A DNA stretch of 5,995 nucleotides from the NCBI GenBank assembly GCA_934255105.1, contig CAKQNH010000330.1, positions 1-5,995 of the forward strand, in the 5' to 3' direction. The notes beneath the pieces were generated by a model. That model saw nothing but the letters and a program-made list of their open reading frames with translations, was not told the DNA's origin and searched no databases. Origin of the DNA: an uncultured Pirellulaceae bacterium. GTDB taxonomy: Bacteria; Planctomycetota; Planctomycetia; Pirellulales; Pirellulaceae. Below, piece after piece: positions 1 to 5,995 of this stretch (positions are counted from its first letter, which is position 1; every line of letters begins with the position of its first letter). The translations under genes were made by a program, and so were the position numbers.

Positions 1-63
1 TCAAAGCTTATTACGTTGTCCAGTCTTGACGATGTCCGCCGACGTTTAGAAAAGAGCCATTGA
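1..63 (+). CDS. 3' end of an unidentified upstream gene (partial)
   Basis: The frame beginning at base 1 stays open for 20 codons and stops at TGA 61-63. Its product ends in SLDDVRRRLEKSH. The other two plus frames close earlier, at 27-29 and 47-49. The stop shares one base with the ATG of the following gene (TGATG), an arrangement typical of translationally coupled genes, and this is the main reason to believe the frame is coding. The residues look protein-like and helical, but they are too few to name a family. If real, this gene and the exported hydrolase after it form an operon whose promoter lies left of the window. The alternative is that this is simply leader DNA; I found no convincing -35/-10 pair in it. 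Confidence 0.45.
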   Translation, partial: SKLITLSSLDDVRRRLEKSH

Positions 64-875
64 TGAGAAGTTTACTTCTTGCTGCGGTGTCCCTATTGGG
101 GACTATAGGAATTCTGTTTTCCATGGGCCAGGGGCAAGACGCCGCCGCCCAAACGAACTCTCCGAAAGTGCAGCAACTGCGAGTGCTGTGTTACAACATT
201 CATCACGGGCGTGGCGTCGACGATCGAGTCGACTTGGAGCGATTGGCTAAAGTCATCAATGACTGCCACCCGGACCTGGTTGCTTTACAGGAAGTCGACA
301 ACCGCACACAGAGAAGCGGAGGTGTTGACCAGACCGCTGAGCTAGCCAAACTGACTGGTATGCACGCGCAGTTCGCCAGGCAGATCGATTTTGGTGGTGG
401 CCAATACGGACAAGCTTTGTTGTCGCGTTGGCCACTTTCGGATTTGCGTATCCACTGGCTCCCCGGCGAACCTAAACGGGAGCAACGCATGGTGGCAACC
501 TGTTCAGTCCAATTGCCTGGGAAGCAGCTTCTATTTGGCACCACTCATCTGCATCACAACAACGCCGAATTTCGACTCCGTCAAGCGCGCGCGATTACTG
601 AAAGCTTGCAAGATTTGCCTGCAACGATCATCCTAGCTGGCGATCTCAATGCCCAACCCGAACATTCCCCTGTCGTCGAACTGCTCAAATCCTGGACAGT
701 CGTCCGCTCAGCTACCGACCTGCTAACATTTCCCGCCATCGAGCCCATTAAGCAAATCGACTATATCTTCTATCGCCCCAGTGATCGACTCCGTGTCGTC
801 TCATCGCAAGTTATCGACGAAGCCTCGGCTTCCGACCATCGTCCGCTTTTGGTAGTGCTCGAGTGGGTTAAGTAA
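63..875 (+). CDS. Exported endonuclease/exonuclease/phosphatase-family metal-dependent hydrolase
   Basis: This is a 270-residue protein of the EEP (DNase I-like) superfamily, whose members cut phosphodiester or phosphomonoester bonds in nucleic acids, phosphoinositides or sphingolipids using a divalent metal. The catalytic set is complete: Asn45 in YNIHHG, the metal-binding Glu77 in LQEVD, His162 in THLHH, Asp194 and Asn196 in GDLNAQP, Asp233 in IDYIF, and Asp258-His259 in SDHRPL. The length is normal for a single-domain member. Residues 1-29 have a hydrophobic stretch followed by DAAAQ, which reads as a signal peptide with cleavage after AAA, so the enzyme should act outside the cytoplasm. 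I chose ATG 63 over the in-frame TTG at 60 because ATG is the stronger start and overlaps the preceding stop (TGATG). A weak GAG at 54-56 is the only ribosome-binding candidate. The substrate cannot be read from the sequence. The gene converges on the lipase-like gene, with 119 bp between the stops and no clear terminator there. Confidence 0.9.
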   Translation: MRSLLLAAVSLLGTIGILFSMGQGQDAAAQTNSPKVQQLRVLCYNIHHGRGVDDRVDLERLAKVINDCHPDLVALQEVDNRTQRSGGVDQTAELAKLTGMHAQFARQIDFGGGQYGQALLSRWPLSDLRIHWLPGEPKREQRMVATCSVQLPGKQLLFGTTHLHHNNAEFRLRQARAITESLQDLPATIILAGDLNAQPEHSPVVELLKSWTVVRSATDLLTFPAIEPIKQIDYIFYRPSDRLRVVSSQVIDEASASDHRPLLVVLEWVK

Positions 876-994
876 GTTGGACGCTGGGAATGTCGGTGAA
901 ATTACACGTTACGGCAACGCGATTGTTGATGATGTCGCATTCGCTCGTCCTGGGACGATGTGCAACTTCAGCAAGCTTGTTGGAATGCTTGGCA

Positions 995-1993
995 TCATTG
1001 CAGGTAGCCTTGCGGTGTATTGACTTCGGCAAACTCTCCGTTGAGCAAGAACGAGAGGGTGGCGGCCTGCACGACCGGATAGCGAGGCATGAATTGATGC
1101 AGGCCTTTGGTCTTCCACAGCGCAGCCGATCCGTCGAGTTCTTGAGTGTCGAGCGACAGTAGACCATCATCGTCACCGGGCACACGCAGCGAATAGCCGG
1201 TTTCTGTCCCCCGGACCCCCACTACGATACCGAATTCGAACGGCGGCGTATCCAATTGTTGCTCTAACAGCGGCCAATCGACTTCCGGTGCAAGCTGATC
1301 TACGGCTGGACCAATCAACAAACGCAACAAACCTCGGCTGGCGACCATGTTGGCCACGTTAGCACCGTGATTGGGAGGGGAGATCATGACCATCCGCTCG
1401 AACGTAAGCGGCGGTGCACGATCCTGTACGCGGAGCTTGTAGAGCAAATTCCGGACGACAATATTTCCCATGCTGTGCGCCACGAAACTGACCTTGCGCA
1501 CACCGCGCAAATTGCGCAGCACACTTTCCAGCGCGTAGGCTTGCTCTTGCACGGGCCCTTGCGTCGAAGCATAGCCGAAATTGATGACCGTAAACTTCCC
1601 TTGCTCGGCTATATATTCCTTGATGGATTGCATGCTCGCTCGACTGCCACGCAGACCGTGCAAGCAGATCACTACGTGCGAAGTCATCGGGGGAACTGCT
1701 CCACAGTCGCGCCACCGCTGCAGTTCGCCATAACATTGCTGCATATCCCCGAAAGCTAGTCGCCGTTCTTGTGGGTCGAGCAGGCGGACATGGCCGAAGA
1801 TGGTATGCCGTTGAATCCGCCAATCCCCATCGATAATGACATCCGTCCAGACATCGTCGGAGCTGACCTGCGGCGCGTCCTGCCGATTGGGATGCAAGGC
1901 CTCATGCAAATTCTCAAAAGCGGCCAGATAACCGCAGGTCCAAAGGAACACTCCGCTTGCCAGTAGAATTCGCGCTGTGGATAGCAGTGCCAT
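995..1993 (-). CDS. Exported alpha/beta-hydrolase (lipase/esterase-like)
   Basis: This 332-residue protein is probably a carboxyl-ester hydrolase or lipase of the alpha/beta-hydrolase fold. Visible parts in order: a hydrophobic N-terminus (about residues 3-25) that reads as a signal peptide or membrane anchor; the oxyanion-hole motif VICLHGLRGS (His112-Gly113); the nucleophile elbow VAHSMGN with Ser174; a conserved-looking MISPPNHGANV segment at about 203-213; a likely acid residue in the GDDDGLL stretch (Asp274-276); and a candidate catalytic His299 in KGLHQFM near the C-terminus. The elbow begins with Ala rather than the usual Gly (AxSxG), as in Bacillus-type lipases. Cys20 is preceded by LWT, a poor lipobox, so I do not call a lipoprotein. 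The ATG at 1991-1993 has no Shine-Dalgarno sequence. The gene lies 90 bp after the regulator and may be its operon partner or target. The fold assignment is firm, the substrate unknown. Confidence 0.85.
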   Translation of the reverse strand: MALLSTARILLASGVFLWTCGYLAAFENLHEALHPNRQDAPQVSSDDVWTDVIIDGDWRIQRHTIFGHVRLLDPQERRLAFGDMQQCYGELQRWRDCGAVPPMTSHVVICLHGLRGSRASMQSIKEYIAEQGKFTVINFGYASTQGPVQEQAYALESVLRNLRGVRKVSFVAHSMGNIVVRNLLYKLRVQDRAPPLTFERMVMISPPNHGANVANMVASRGLLRLLIGPAVDQLAPEVDWPLLEQQLDTPPFEFGIVVGVRGTETGYSLRVPGDDDGLLSLDTQELDGSAALWKTKGLHQFMPRYPVVQAATLSFLLNGEFAEVNTPQGYLQ

Positions 1994-2083
1994 GCTTTTA
2001 TTCTGTTTTGAAAGCGCTTGCTCGGAACTCTGGCTGTGGATAGATGTGCATTAAAGCTTAGGCCACAGTAGCTCAAACGCTGC
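1994..2083 (-). promoter_or_regulatory. Gap before the hydrolase gene with a weak promoter candidate and a dyad
   Basis: This 90-bp gap between the regulator stop and the hydrolase start is AT-richer than its flanks. On the minus strand TTTAAT (2050-2055) matches a -10 box at five of six positions, but the best -35 candidate, TTGAGC (2071-2076), is only 15 bp away. CTGTGG and its reverse complement CCACAG (plus-strand 2034-2039 and 2063-2068) form a 6-bp dyad with a 23-base spacer. A further copy of CTGTGG lies at 1975-1980, just inside the hydrolase gene. The dyad could be an operator or a weak hairpin, but no T-tract follows it. Chance is a fair explanation for all of this. Confidence 0.2.
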
Positions 2084-3187
2084 TCACTTCTCTGTATCCG
2101 GCGGCTCTGCTGGCTCCAGGCCGTAATCTTTGATCTTCTTGTAGAGCGTATTGCGGTTTATGCCGAGTTTAGCGGCAGTTTTGGTTTGCACGTGGTTGCA
2201 GTTCGCCAGAACCTGCGCGATAAGCTCCTTCTCGACTCGATTGACCACGTAGCTGTGAACTTCCAATTGTTCACTTTCTGCCGCTCGCACGCCTTGCTCT
2301 ACAACTTCCTGGACAAGAGTTTCCAGGTCGACGCCGCGCACGCTGACGGTACTCAACTCTCCTTTGCCACCTCTGCGGATTGATGCGGGGAGCAGTTCGA
2401 TGCCGAACTCATCCCCATCGGCCAGGACCACAGCCCGCTCAACGTAAGTCTGCAGCTCGCGCACATTGCCGGGCCAATGGTATCGCCGCAAAGCGTCGAT
2501 GGTTTCCGGCAGAACGTGCAGCGACTGGCGATGATTGGCCTGTCCGCAAAGCTCCAGGAAGTGGCTGATTAGGGCGGGGATGTCTTCGACGCGCTCTCTG
2601 AGTGGAGGTACGGAGATCGGCACCACGCTCAGCCGCCAATAGAGATCCTCGCGAAAGCAATGCTCGATGACTTCATTGGTCAAGTCGCGATGGCTGGTAG
2701 CGATTATGCGCACATCGACATTGATAGCCTTGGCGTCCCCCACGCGCTCAAACGTCTGCTCCTCCAGCACTCGCAGCAATTGCAATTGCAGGCCAAGGGG
2801 CAGGCAGTCAATTTCGTCCAAGACGAGCGTGCCACCGTGCGCGGCTTCCAAGCGTCCGCTGCGGTCGTGCGCCGCGCCAGCAAACGCACCCTGCACGTAT
2901 CCCAGCAAATCCCTCTCCAGCAGTCTTTTGCTCAGTCCGCCACAATGGACCTTCAGCAGCGGTCCCGTAGCCCGCAGGCTCAGCCGGTGAATTGCTCGTG
3001 CGGCTGTCTTCTTCCCCGCCCCCGACTCACCTAGCAGTAGCACAGGAGCCTGACTGGGTGCCACGCGATGCACGATTTGGTAGAGCGCCTGCATAGCGGA
3101 GCTAGAGCCGATCAAAGGCTCATCGATCGCCGCAGCCTGCGTGGCCTTCGAATCGTCCATAGGAGTTGGGAGTCCATACCATGACAT
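2084..3187 (-). CDS. Receiver-less AAA+/Fis-type regulator of the sigma-54 activator family, with GAFAGA loop
   Basis: This 367-residue bacterial enhancer-binding-type regulator should use ATP hydrolysis by a AAA+ ring to drive transcription. Only about 22 residues precede the AAA+ domain, so there is no receiver, GAF or PAS sensor domain; in this it resembles PspF. Visible motifs: Walker A GESGAGKK (53-60), the sigma-contact loop as GAFAGA (100-105), Walker B GGTLVLDEI (118-126), arginine fingers in FREDLYWRL (Arg179, Arg185), sensor II WPGNVREL (238-245), and a C-terminal Fis-type helix-turn-helix (about 316-356) containing LGINRNTLYKK. The family consensus GAFTGA has Thr where this protein has Ala103. 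That Thr contacts sigma-54 and its loss generally disables activation, so the target polymerase form is in doubt. The start at 3187 lies 2 bp after the stop of the 800-residue gene, which implies coupling. An in-frame ATG at 3158-3160 is a shorter alternative. Neither start has a Shine-Dalgarno sequence. The family is certain, the regulon unknown. Confidence 0.93.
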   Translation of the reverse strand: MSWYGLPTPMDDSKATQAAAIDEPLIGSSSAMQALYQIVHRVAPSQAPVLLLGESGAGKKTAARAIHRLSLRATGPLLKVHCGGLSKRLLERDLLGYVQGAFAGAAHDRSGRLEAAHGGTLVLDEIDCLPLGLQLQLLRVLEEQTFERVGDAKAINVDVRIIATSHRDLTNEVIEHCFREDLYWRLSVVPISVPPLRERVEDIPALISHFLELCGQANHRQSLHVLPETIDALRRYHWPGNVRELQTYVERAVVLADGDEFGIELLPASIRRGGKGELSTVSVRGVDLETLVQEVVEQGVRAAESEQLEVHSYVVNRVEKELIAQVLANCNHVQTKTAAKLGINRNTLYKKIKDYGLEPAEPPDTEK

Positions 3188-3189
3188 GA

Positions 3190-5592
3190 CTATCGAGCGC
3201 GGGCTTCGATCGCGTCCAGCACCGCTCCCAGGCTGGCGGCGGTAGCTGGATCGTTTGGCCCGAGCGCATTGTAAACGTCGTAGACTCTGAGCACGTCGTC
3301 ACGCCCAAGATTCATTCCAAAGCGATCGACCGACGCTGAGAATTCCTGTGCGGCTTGCATTCGCTCGGCGGCAGTCAGGCTACTACTGCTGGCCAGTGCG
3401 ACCAACTGCATTTGGCTATCGGATGAACCGAGTGCGGCCAGCAGCGCCATCCGCGAGCCGATAGACATGCTGCGACCGATGCCACCCAGTTCTGACCGCC
3501 AGTCGTTGAGTGGATAAAAAGCGTACAGATCGCGATCGCTGGCGATCTTAGACAAAAACTCGCCGCCGATCTCTGCGAAGCGGTTGCGATCTTCGCTAGA
3601 GAAGGGCTGCGTGTCGAGCTGTCCCATCAGCTTACTGATCACCTGTTGCATTTGCTGCGGGCCTCGCGAGAGCTGTGCCGAGACCACGCCCGATAGTTGA
3701 GCGATCAGACGCCGCTCGTGTTGGTAGAGCTCGTCAGTTAGCACCGCAATCGGCAGCGCGCGGCTTCGCTTGGCGGTTCGCAATCGCTGCAACAATTCAA
3801 ACACACTTTGATCCGACATGCGGTCGACGATCAACACCATCTCGATGGGCTGCAGGCCGTCGAGCGCCAGCAGTGCGCTGCGGGCGGAATCGGCGGTGGT
3901 GACTTGCGCACCGACCTGTTGCTCTAATTGTTGCTGGGCTGCCTGACGCAGATCGGCGCTGCGGCCAATCACCAGTGCGTGGGGACCACTGGTCAGGCGG
4001 GCCATCTCGACGGCAACCTCGAGGGCCTTCTCAGCTCCACCAAACGCCTGCTGTGGATCCAGTTTGGCGATCTGCTCTAGTGCCAAGTAGCGAATGACGG
4101 GGCGCGAATCGCTTAACAAGCGCGTCAGGAAATCGAGTGGGACCAAGTAGTGCCCAGGTGCCTCTTGGCCGAGCTTCTGTACCGCGCGCACCGCAGCACC
4201 GTGCATCTGCAATTCGCTGGTGCGATCAAATACGCGAATCCAAAAACCGGCATCGCTGGCTGCCGTTTGATCTATGGTCGCTAGGTAGGCCGATTGGTCT
4301 GCGGCGGGCTGCAACTCCGGCTGGACGCGGTAGGCGCGTTGCAGAATGACGGCAGTGCTGTCGACCAAATCGTCGGTGGTGGCACGCGTCAAATTCAAGC
4401 GATGCGCAGCTAAACGCGCCAACCGCTCGAGCTCATGTTCCTCCGGCGGTCCAGTGACCTGCGTTACCGACTTACCATCGGCGGTCGGCCGCCAAATGGG
4501 TTCTTCGATAACTACAATCTGAGCGATTCGCGACTGTTGGTAGTCGTCCAAGCGGATCGCAAATCGTTCAGCCAAGTATTTTTCGATCGCGGTTGGTGTG
4601 GGGACCTTAGAGAATCGACGCTGCACGACCTCCGCCACAGCGGCCCGCTGCTCGGGTGTCAGCAGCGTGCTTTGCAAGCCGGCTGCCACTTCGCTGGAAA
4701 AGTCACTACCTGGAATTTCGGCAATGCCCACATAGACGCGTGCGGCGCGCTGAGGGTCTTTAACTAGACAAGCAGCCTGTAAGGCGTCGCGGCCATTGCT
4801 ACCGAATTCAGCGATTGTGCCTGCTAACATGCCCGCATCGATGTTGGCGTCGTTGCTAAACAGCCGTTCCAGCAAGCGTGTGATCGCAGCCGGACCACCC
4901 TCTCGCAGTCGCAACTGGGCCAGCCGACGCGCGCCGGGCTGTGGGTGCGATAGTTTTTCGATCCAGCCATCGATCCAAGCAGGGTCGCGGGCCAACGTGC
5001 CTTGCGCTGCTACGATACTATCGAGCAGCTTGCGTTGCTCTTCGCTCAAGCCCGCTTCATCCACCGACAGTCGGAACCACAGCGATTCGCCCCCCGCGCT
5101 GGCAAGTTCGGCTAATTGCGGTAAGGTCCACTGCTTGGCAATAATTTGGTCCAGCAGCCTACGCACTTCATCCCAACGTTTAAGACGCACGACCCAGGTC
5201 AATCCTTCGGCCATCTCCTTAGGCGTCTGCGGTGGCGTCTCGCGTAGCAAACGAATGATTGGATTGGGATCTTCTTCGGTCGCCGCGGTCGCTCCGGCGG
5301 CACCAGTGGCAGCGGCGGGCGCAGCCTCCGCTGGTGCAGGCTCGCCGAATCCACCGAATGGAGAAGTCGCGTCGGCCGGACCGCCAAATGGATTGCTGCC
5401 AGCGGCACCGCCGCCAAACGGATCCTGAGCCGGCAGGGCCGCTGTTAGCCCTAGAGCCAGCACGACCCCGGCGACGCATTTTGTGAGCTGGAGGCGTAGG
5501 GAGCGGAAGCGGGCGAAACAATTCGACCGCTTAGATGTCCGCGCAGGGGCGACTTCAGACGTCGCCGAAATTAGATTAGAAAATCCACTCAT
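3190..5592 (-). CDS. Large exported protein with PFGG repeats, HEAT-like helices and a degenerate receiver-like domain
   Basis: I do not recognise this 800-residue protein as a named family. Its order is: a basic N-terminus (1-38); a hydrophobic segment (39-55) ending LPA before Gln56, which fits a signal peptidase site; three PFGG units at exact ten-residue spacing (56-85); an Ala/Pro-rich linker (to about 107); and a long mostly helical region with HEAT-like stretches near 212-295 and 486-530. A domain resembling a response-regulator receiver follows (about 537-660), then a helical C-terminal part with no membrane segment. The receiver-like part keeps Asp590 in LIVDRMSD and Thr619 in AVLTD, but has GR where the acidic pair should be and SRG where the Lys-Pro should be. 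The protein probably sits in the periplasm or a planctomycete equivalent. It starts 51 bp after argH without a clear ribosome-binding site, and its stop is 2 bp before the regulator start, so the two are probably made together. A scaffold or sensor role is only an inference. Confidence 0.88.
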   Translation of the reverse strand: MSGFSNLISATSEVAPARTSKRSNCFARFRSLRLQLTKCVAGVVLALGLTAALPAQDPFGGGAAGSNPFGGPADATSPFGGFGEPAPAEAAPAAATGAAGATAATEEDPNPIIRLLRETPPQTPKEMAEGLTWVVRLKRWDEVRRLLDQIIAKQWTLPQLAELASAGGESLWFRLSVDEAGLSEEQRKLLDSIVAAQGTLARDPAWIDGWIEKLSHPQPGARRLAQLRLREGGPAAITRLLERLFSNDANIDAGMLAGTIAEFGSNGRDALQAACLVKDPQRAARVYVGIAEIPGSDFSSEVAAGLQSTLLTPEQRAAVAEVVQRRFSKVPTPTAIEKYLAERFAIRLDDYQQSRIAQIVVIEEPIWRPTADGKSVTQVTGPPEEHELERLARLAAHRLNLTRATTDDLVDSTAVILQRAYRVQPELQPAADQSAYLATIDQTAASDAGFWIRVFDRTSELQMHGAAVRAVQKLGQEAPGHYLVPLDFLTRLLSDSRPVIRYLALEQIAKLDPQQAFGGAEKALEVAVEMARLTSGPHALVIGRSADLRQAAQQQLEQQVGAQVTTADSARSALLALDGLQPIEMVLIVDRMSDQSVFELLQRLRTAKRSRALPIAVLTDELYQHERRLIAQLSGVVSAQLSRGPQQMQQVISKLMGQLDTQPFSSEDRNRFAEIGGEFLSKIASDRDLYAFYPLNDWRSELGGIGRSMSIGSRMALLAALGSSDSQMQLVALASSSSLTAAERMQAAQEFSASVDRFGMNLGRDDVLRVYDVYNALGPNDPATAASLGAVLDAIEARAR
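3613..3984 (-). other. Pseudo-receiver (REC-like) domain inside the 800-residue protein
   Basis: Residues 537-660 follow the alternating strand/helix order of a receiver: HALVIGRSADL as strand 1, an amphipathic Gln-rich helix, a short strand with VTTADSA, EMVLIVDRMSD as strand 3 with Asp590 at the phospho-acceptor position, ALPIAVLTD as strand 4 with Thr619 at the switch position, and GVVSAQLSRG where the conserved Lys-Pro is expected. The metal-binding acidic pair and the Lys are missing, so normal phosphorylation is unlikely. The match is by eye and could be another Rossmann-like fold. Confidence 0.55.
5338..5427 (-). repeat. Three PFGG decapeptide repeats (30-bp period)
   Basis: Immediately after the predicted signal peptide, three units begin with QDPFGG, SNPFGG and TSPFGG at residues 56, 66 and 76, exactly ten residues apart. 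The DNA copies are diverged (for example ccgccaaatgga against ccgccaaacgga), so this is an old or selected protein repeat rather than a fresh duplication. It leads into a flexible Ala/Pro-rich linker and probably forms an unstructured segment. Confidence 0.8.
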
Positions 5593-5643
5593 CGATACTC
5601 GCAGGCTGCTGCTAGGGACTAGATTGCCGCGGAAGCTAAACTC

Positions 5644-5995
5644 TTATTGTAATTGCTCGCGCCAGCGATTCATCTGCTCGCGCACCCGATCTGGACTACT
5701 CGACCCGTAGCTCTGGTACGCCTTTACCGCTTGTTCCGCGCCTAACACCTCCCGCAGCGATCCGTCGAGGTCTGGATGAGTCGATTTTAGTTGGGAATCA
5801 GTCAGTTCGCCCAAACAAACTTTGCTTTCTTGTGCCAATGCCACCAATTTTCCTACTAAATGGTGGGCCGTGCGCTGCGGAATGCCTTTTAAAATTAGAT
5901 GTTCCATCAGCGTGGTCGCATCCAGATAGCCGCGATCCAGTCCCGATGCGATGGAATCACGCTGCAAACTGGAGCCCTCCACAATGGGGATAGCC
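5644..5995 (-). CDS. argH: Argininosuccinate lyase, C-terminal part (cut by window edge)
   Basis: This is the last 116 residues of argininosuccinate lyase, which splits argininosuccinate into arginine and fumarate in the final step of arginine biosynthesis; it is a cytoplasmic homotetramer. The segment DRGYLDATTLMEHLI followed by KGIPQRTAHHLVGKLV matches the C-terminal helical region of ArgH (compare KGVPFREAHHIVGEAV in the E. coli enzyme). It ends with the typical short basic tail before TAA at 5644-5646. The family is about 460 residues long, so roughly three quarters, including the GSSxMPxKxNP signature, lie beyond the right edge. The frame runs open through the GTG at 5980-5982 to the edge, so that codon is an internal Val and not a start. 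The next gene on this strand starts 51 bp downstream with no obvious terminator between, so read-through into it is possible. Confidence 0.93.
   Translation of the reverse strand, partial: AIPIVEGSSLQRDSIASGLDRGYLDATTLMEHLILKGIPQRTAHHLVGKLVALAQESKVCLGELTDSQLKSTHPDLDGSLREVLGAEQAVKAYQSYGSSSPDRVREQMNRWREQLQ

Noticed and set aside
945..958. Inverted repeat TCGTCC-TG-GGACGA between the convergent genes as a terminator
   Set aside because: The stem is short, the loop would be two bases (or four with a five-pair stem), and no T-tract follows on either strand.
972..991. CAAGC/GCTTG stem just past the hydrolase stop as a minus-strand terminator
   Set aside because: It has only five base pairs with a ten-base loop and no T-rich tail.
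2051..2068. TGGC...TGC on the minus strand before the hydrolase gene as a sigma-54 -24/-12 promoter
   Set aside because: GG and GC are 13 bases apart instead of the required 10, so the spacing is wrong for sigma-54.
2660..3034. A 124-codon plus-strand open frame opposite the regulator
   Set aside because: It lies entirely antisense to the conserved AAA+ motifs of the regulator and its product has no recognisable domain.
4796..5428. A 210-codon open frame on the plus strand opposite the 800-residue gene
   Set aside because: It is antisense to the Ala/Pro/Gly-rich repeat and linker region of a well-supported gene. Its translation is low complexity (Ser/Ala/Pro) with no recognisable domain, as expected for a shadow of GC-rich codons.
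5980..5995. GTG at 5980-5982 as the start of a small separate gene
   Set aside because: The frame stays open to the window edge and the residues on both sides fit the C-terminal region of argininosuccinate lyase, so the GTG encodes an internal Val.

Overview
The window looks like chromosomal DNA from a planctomycete, probably of the Pirellula/Rhodopirellula group. I infer this from moderately high GC, weak or absent Shine-Dalgarno sequences, exported proteins with ALPAQ-type signal peptide ends, an exported protein carrying PFGG repeats, and a Fis-type helix-turn-helix with the LGINRNTLYKK wording common in that phylum. No database search was possible, so the assignment is an inference. I see no tRNA, rRNA, CRISPR array, insertion sequence or attachment site.

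Layout. On the plus strand, the tail of an unidentified reading frame (1-63) runs directly into an exported endonuclease/exonuclease/phosphatase-family hydrolase (63-875) through a TGATG stop/start overlap. The rest is on the minus strand and converges on that gene. In order of transcription: the 3' end of argH (argininosuccinate lyase, cut by the right edge), an 800-residue exported protein with PFGG repeats, HEAT-like helices and a degenerate response-regulator receiver-like domain (3190-5592), a receiver-less AAA+/Fis regulator of the sigma-54 activator family (2084-3187), and an exported alpha/beta-hydrolase of lipase/esterase type (995-1993). The gaps are 51, 2 and 90 bp, so the 800-residue gene and the regulator are almost certainly co-transcribed. 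argH upstream and the hydrolase downstream may belong to the same unit.

How the genes may work together. argH is housekeeping arginine biosynthesis. The most interesting part is the regulator and its neighbour. The regulator has intact Walker A, Walker B, arginine-finger and DNA-binding motifs, but its sigma-54 contact loop reads GAFAGA instead of GAFTGA. The protein encoded 2 bp upstream carries a receiver-like fold that keeps the candidate Asp and the Thr but has lost the acidic pair and the Lys. That domain sits behind a signal peptide, where a phosphorelay receiver is not expected. These points suggest a non-standard regulatory pair, possibly independent of sigma-54. No partner interaction or target can be shown from sequence alone. 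The two exported hydrolases at the left are ordinary members of large families with unknown substrates.
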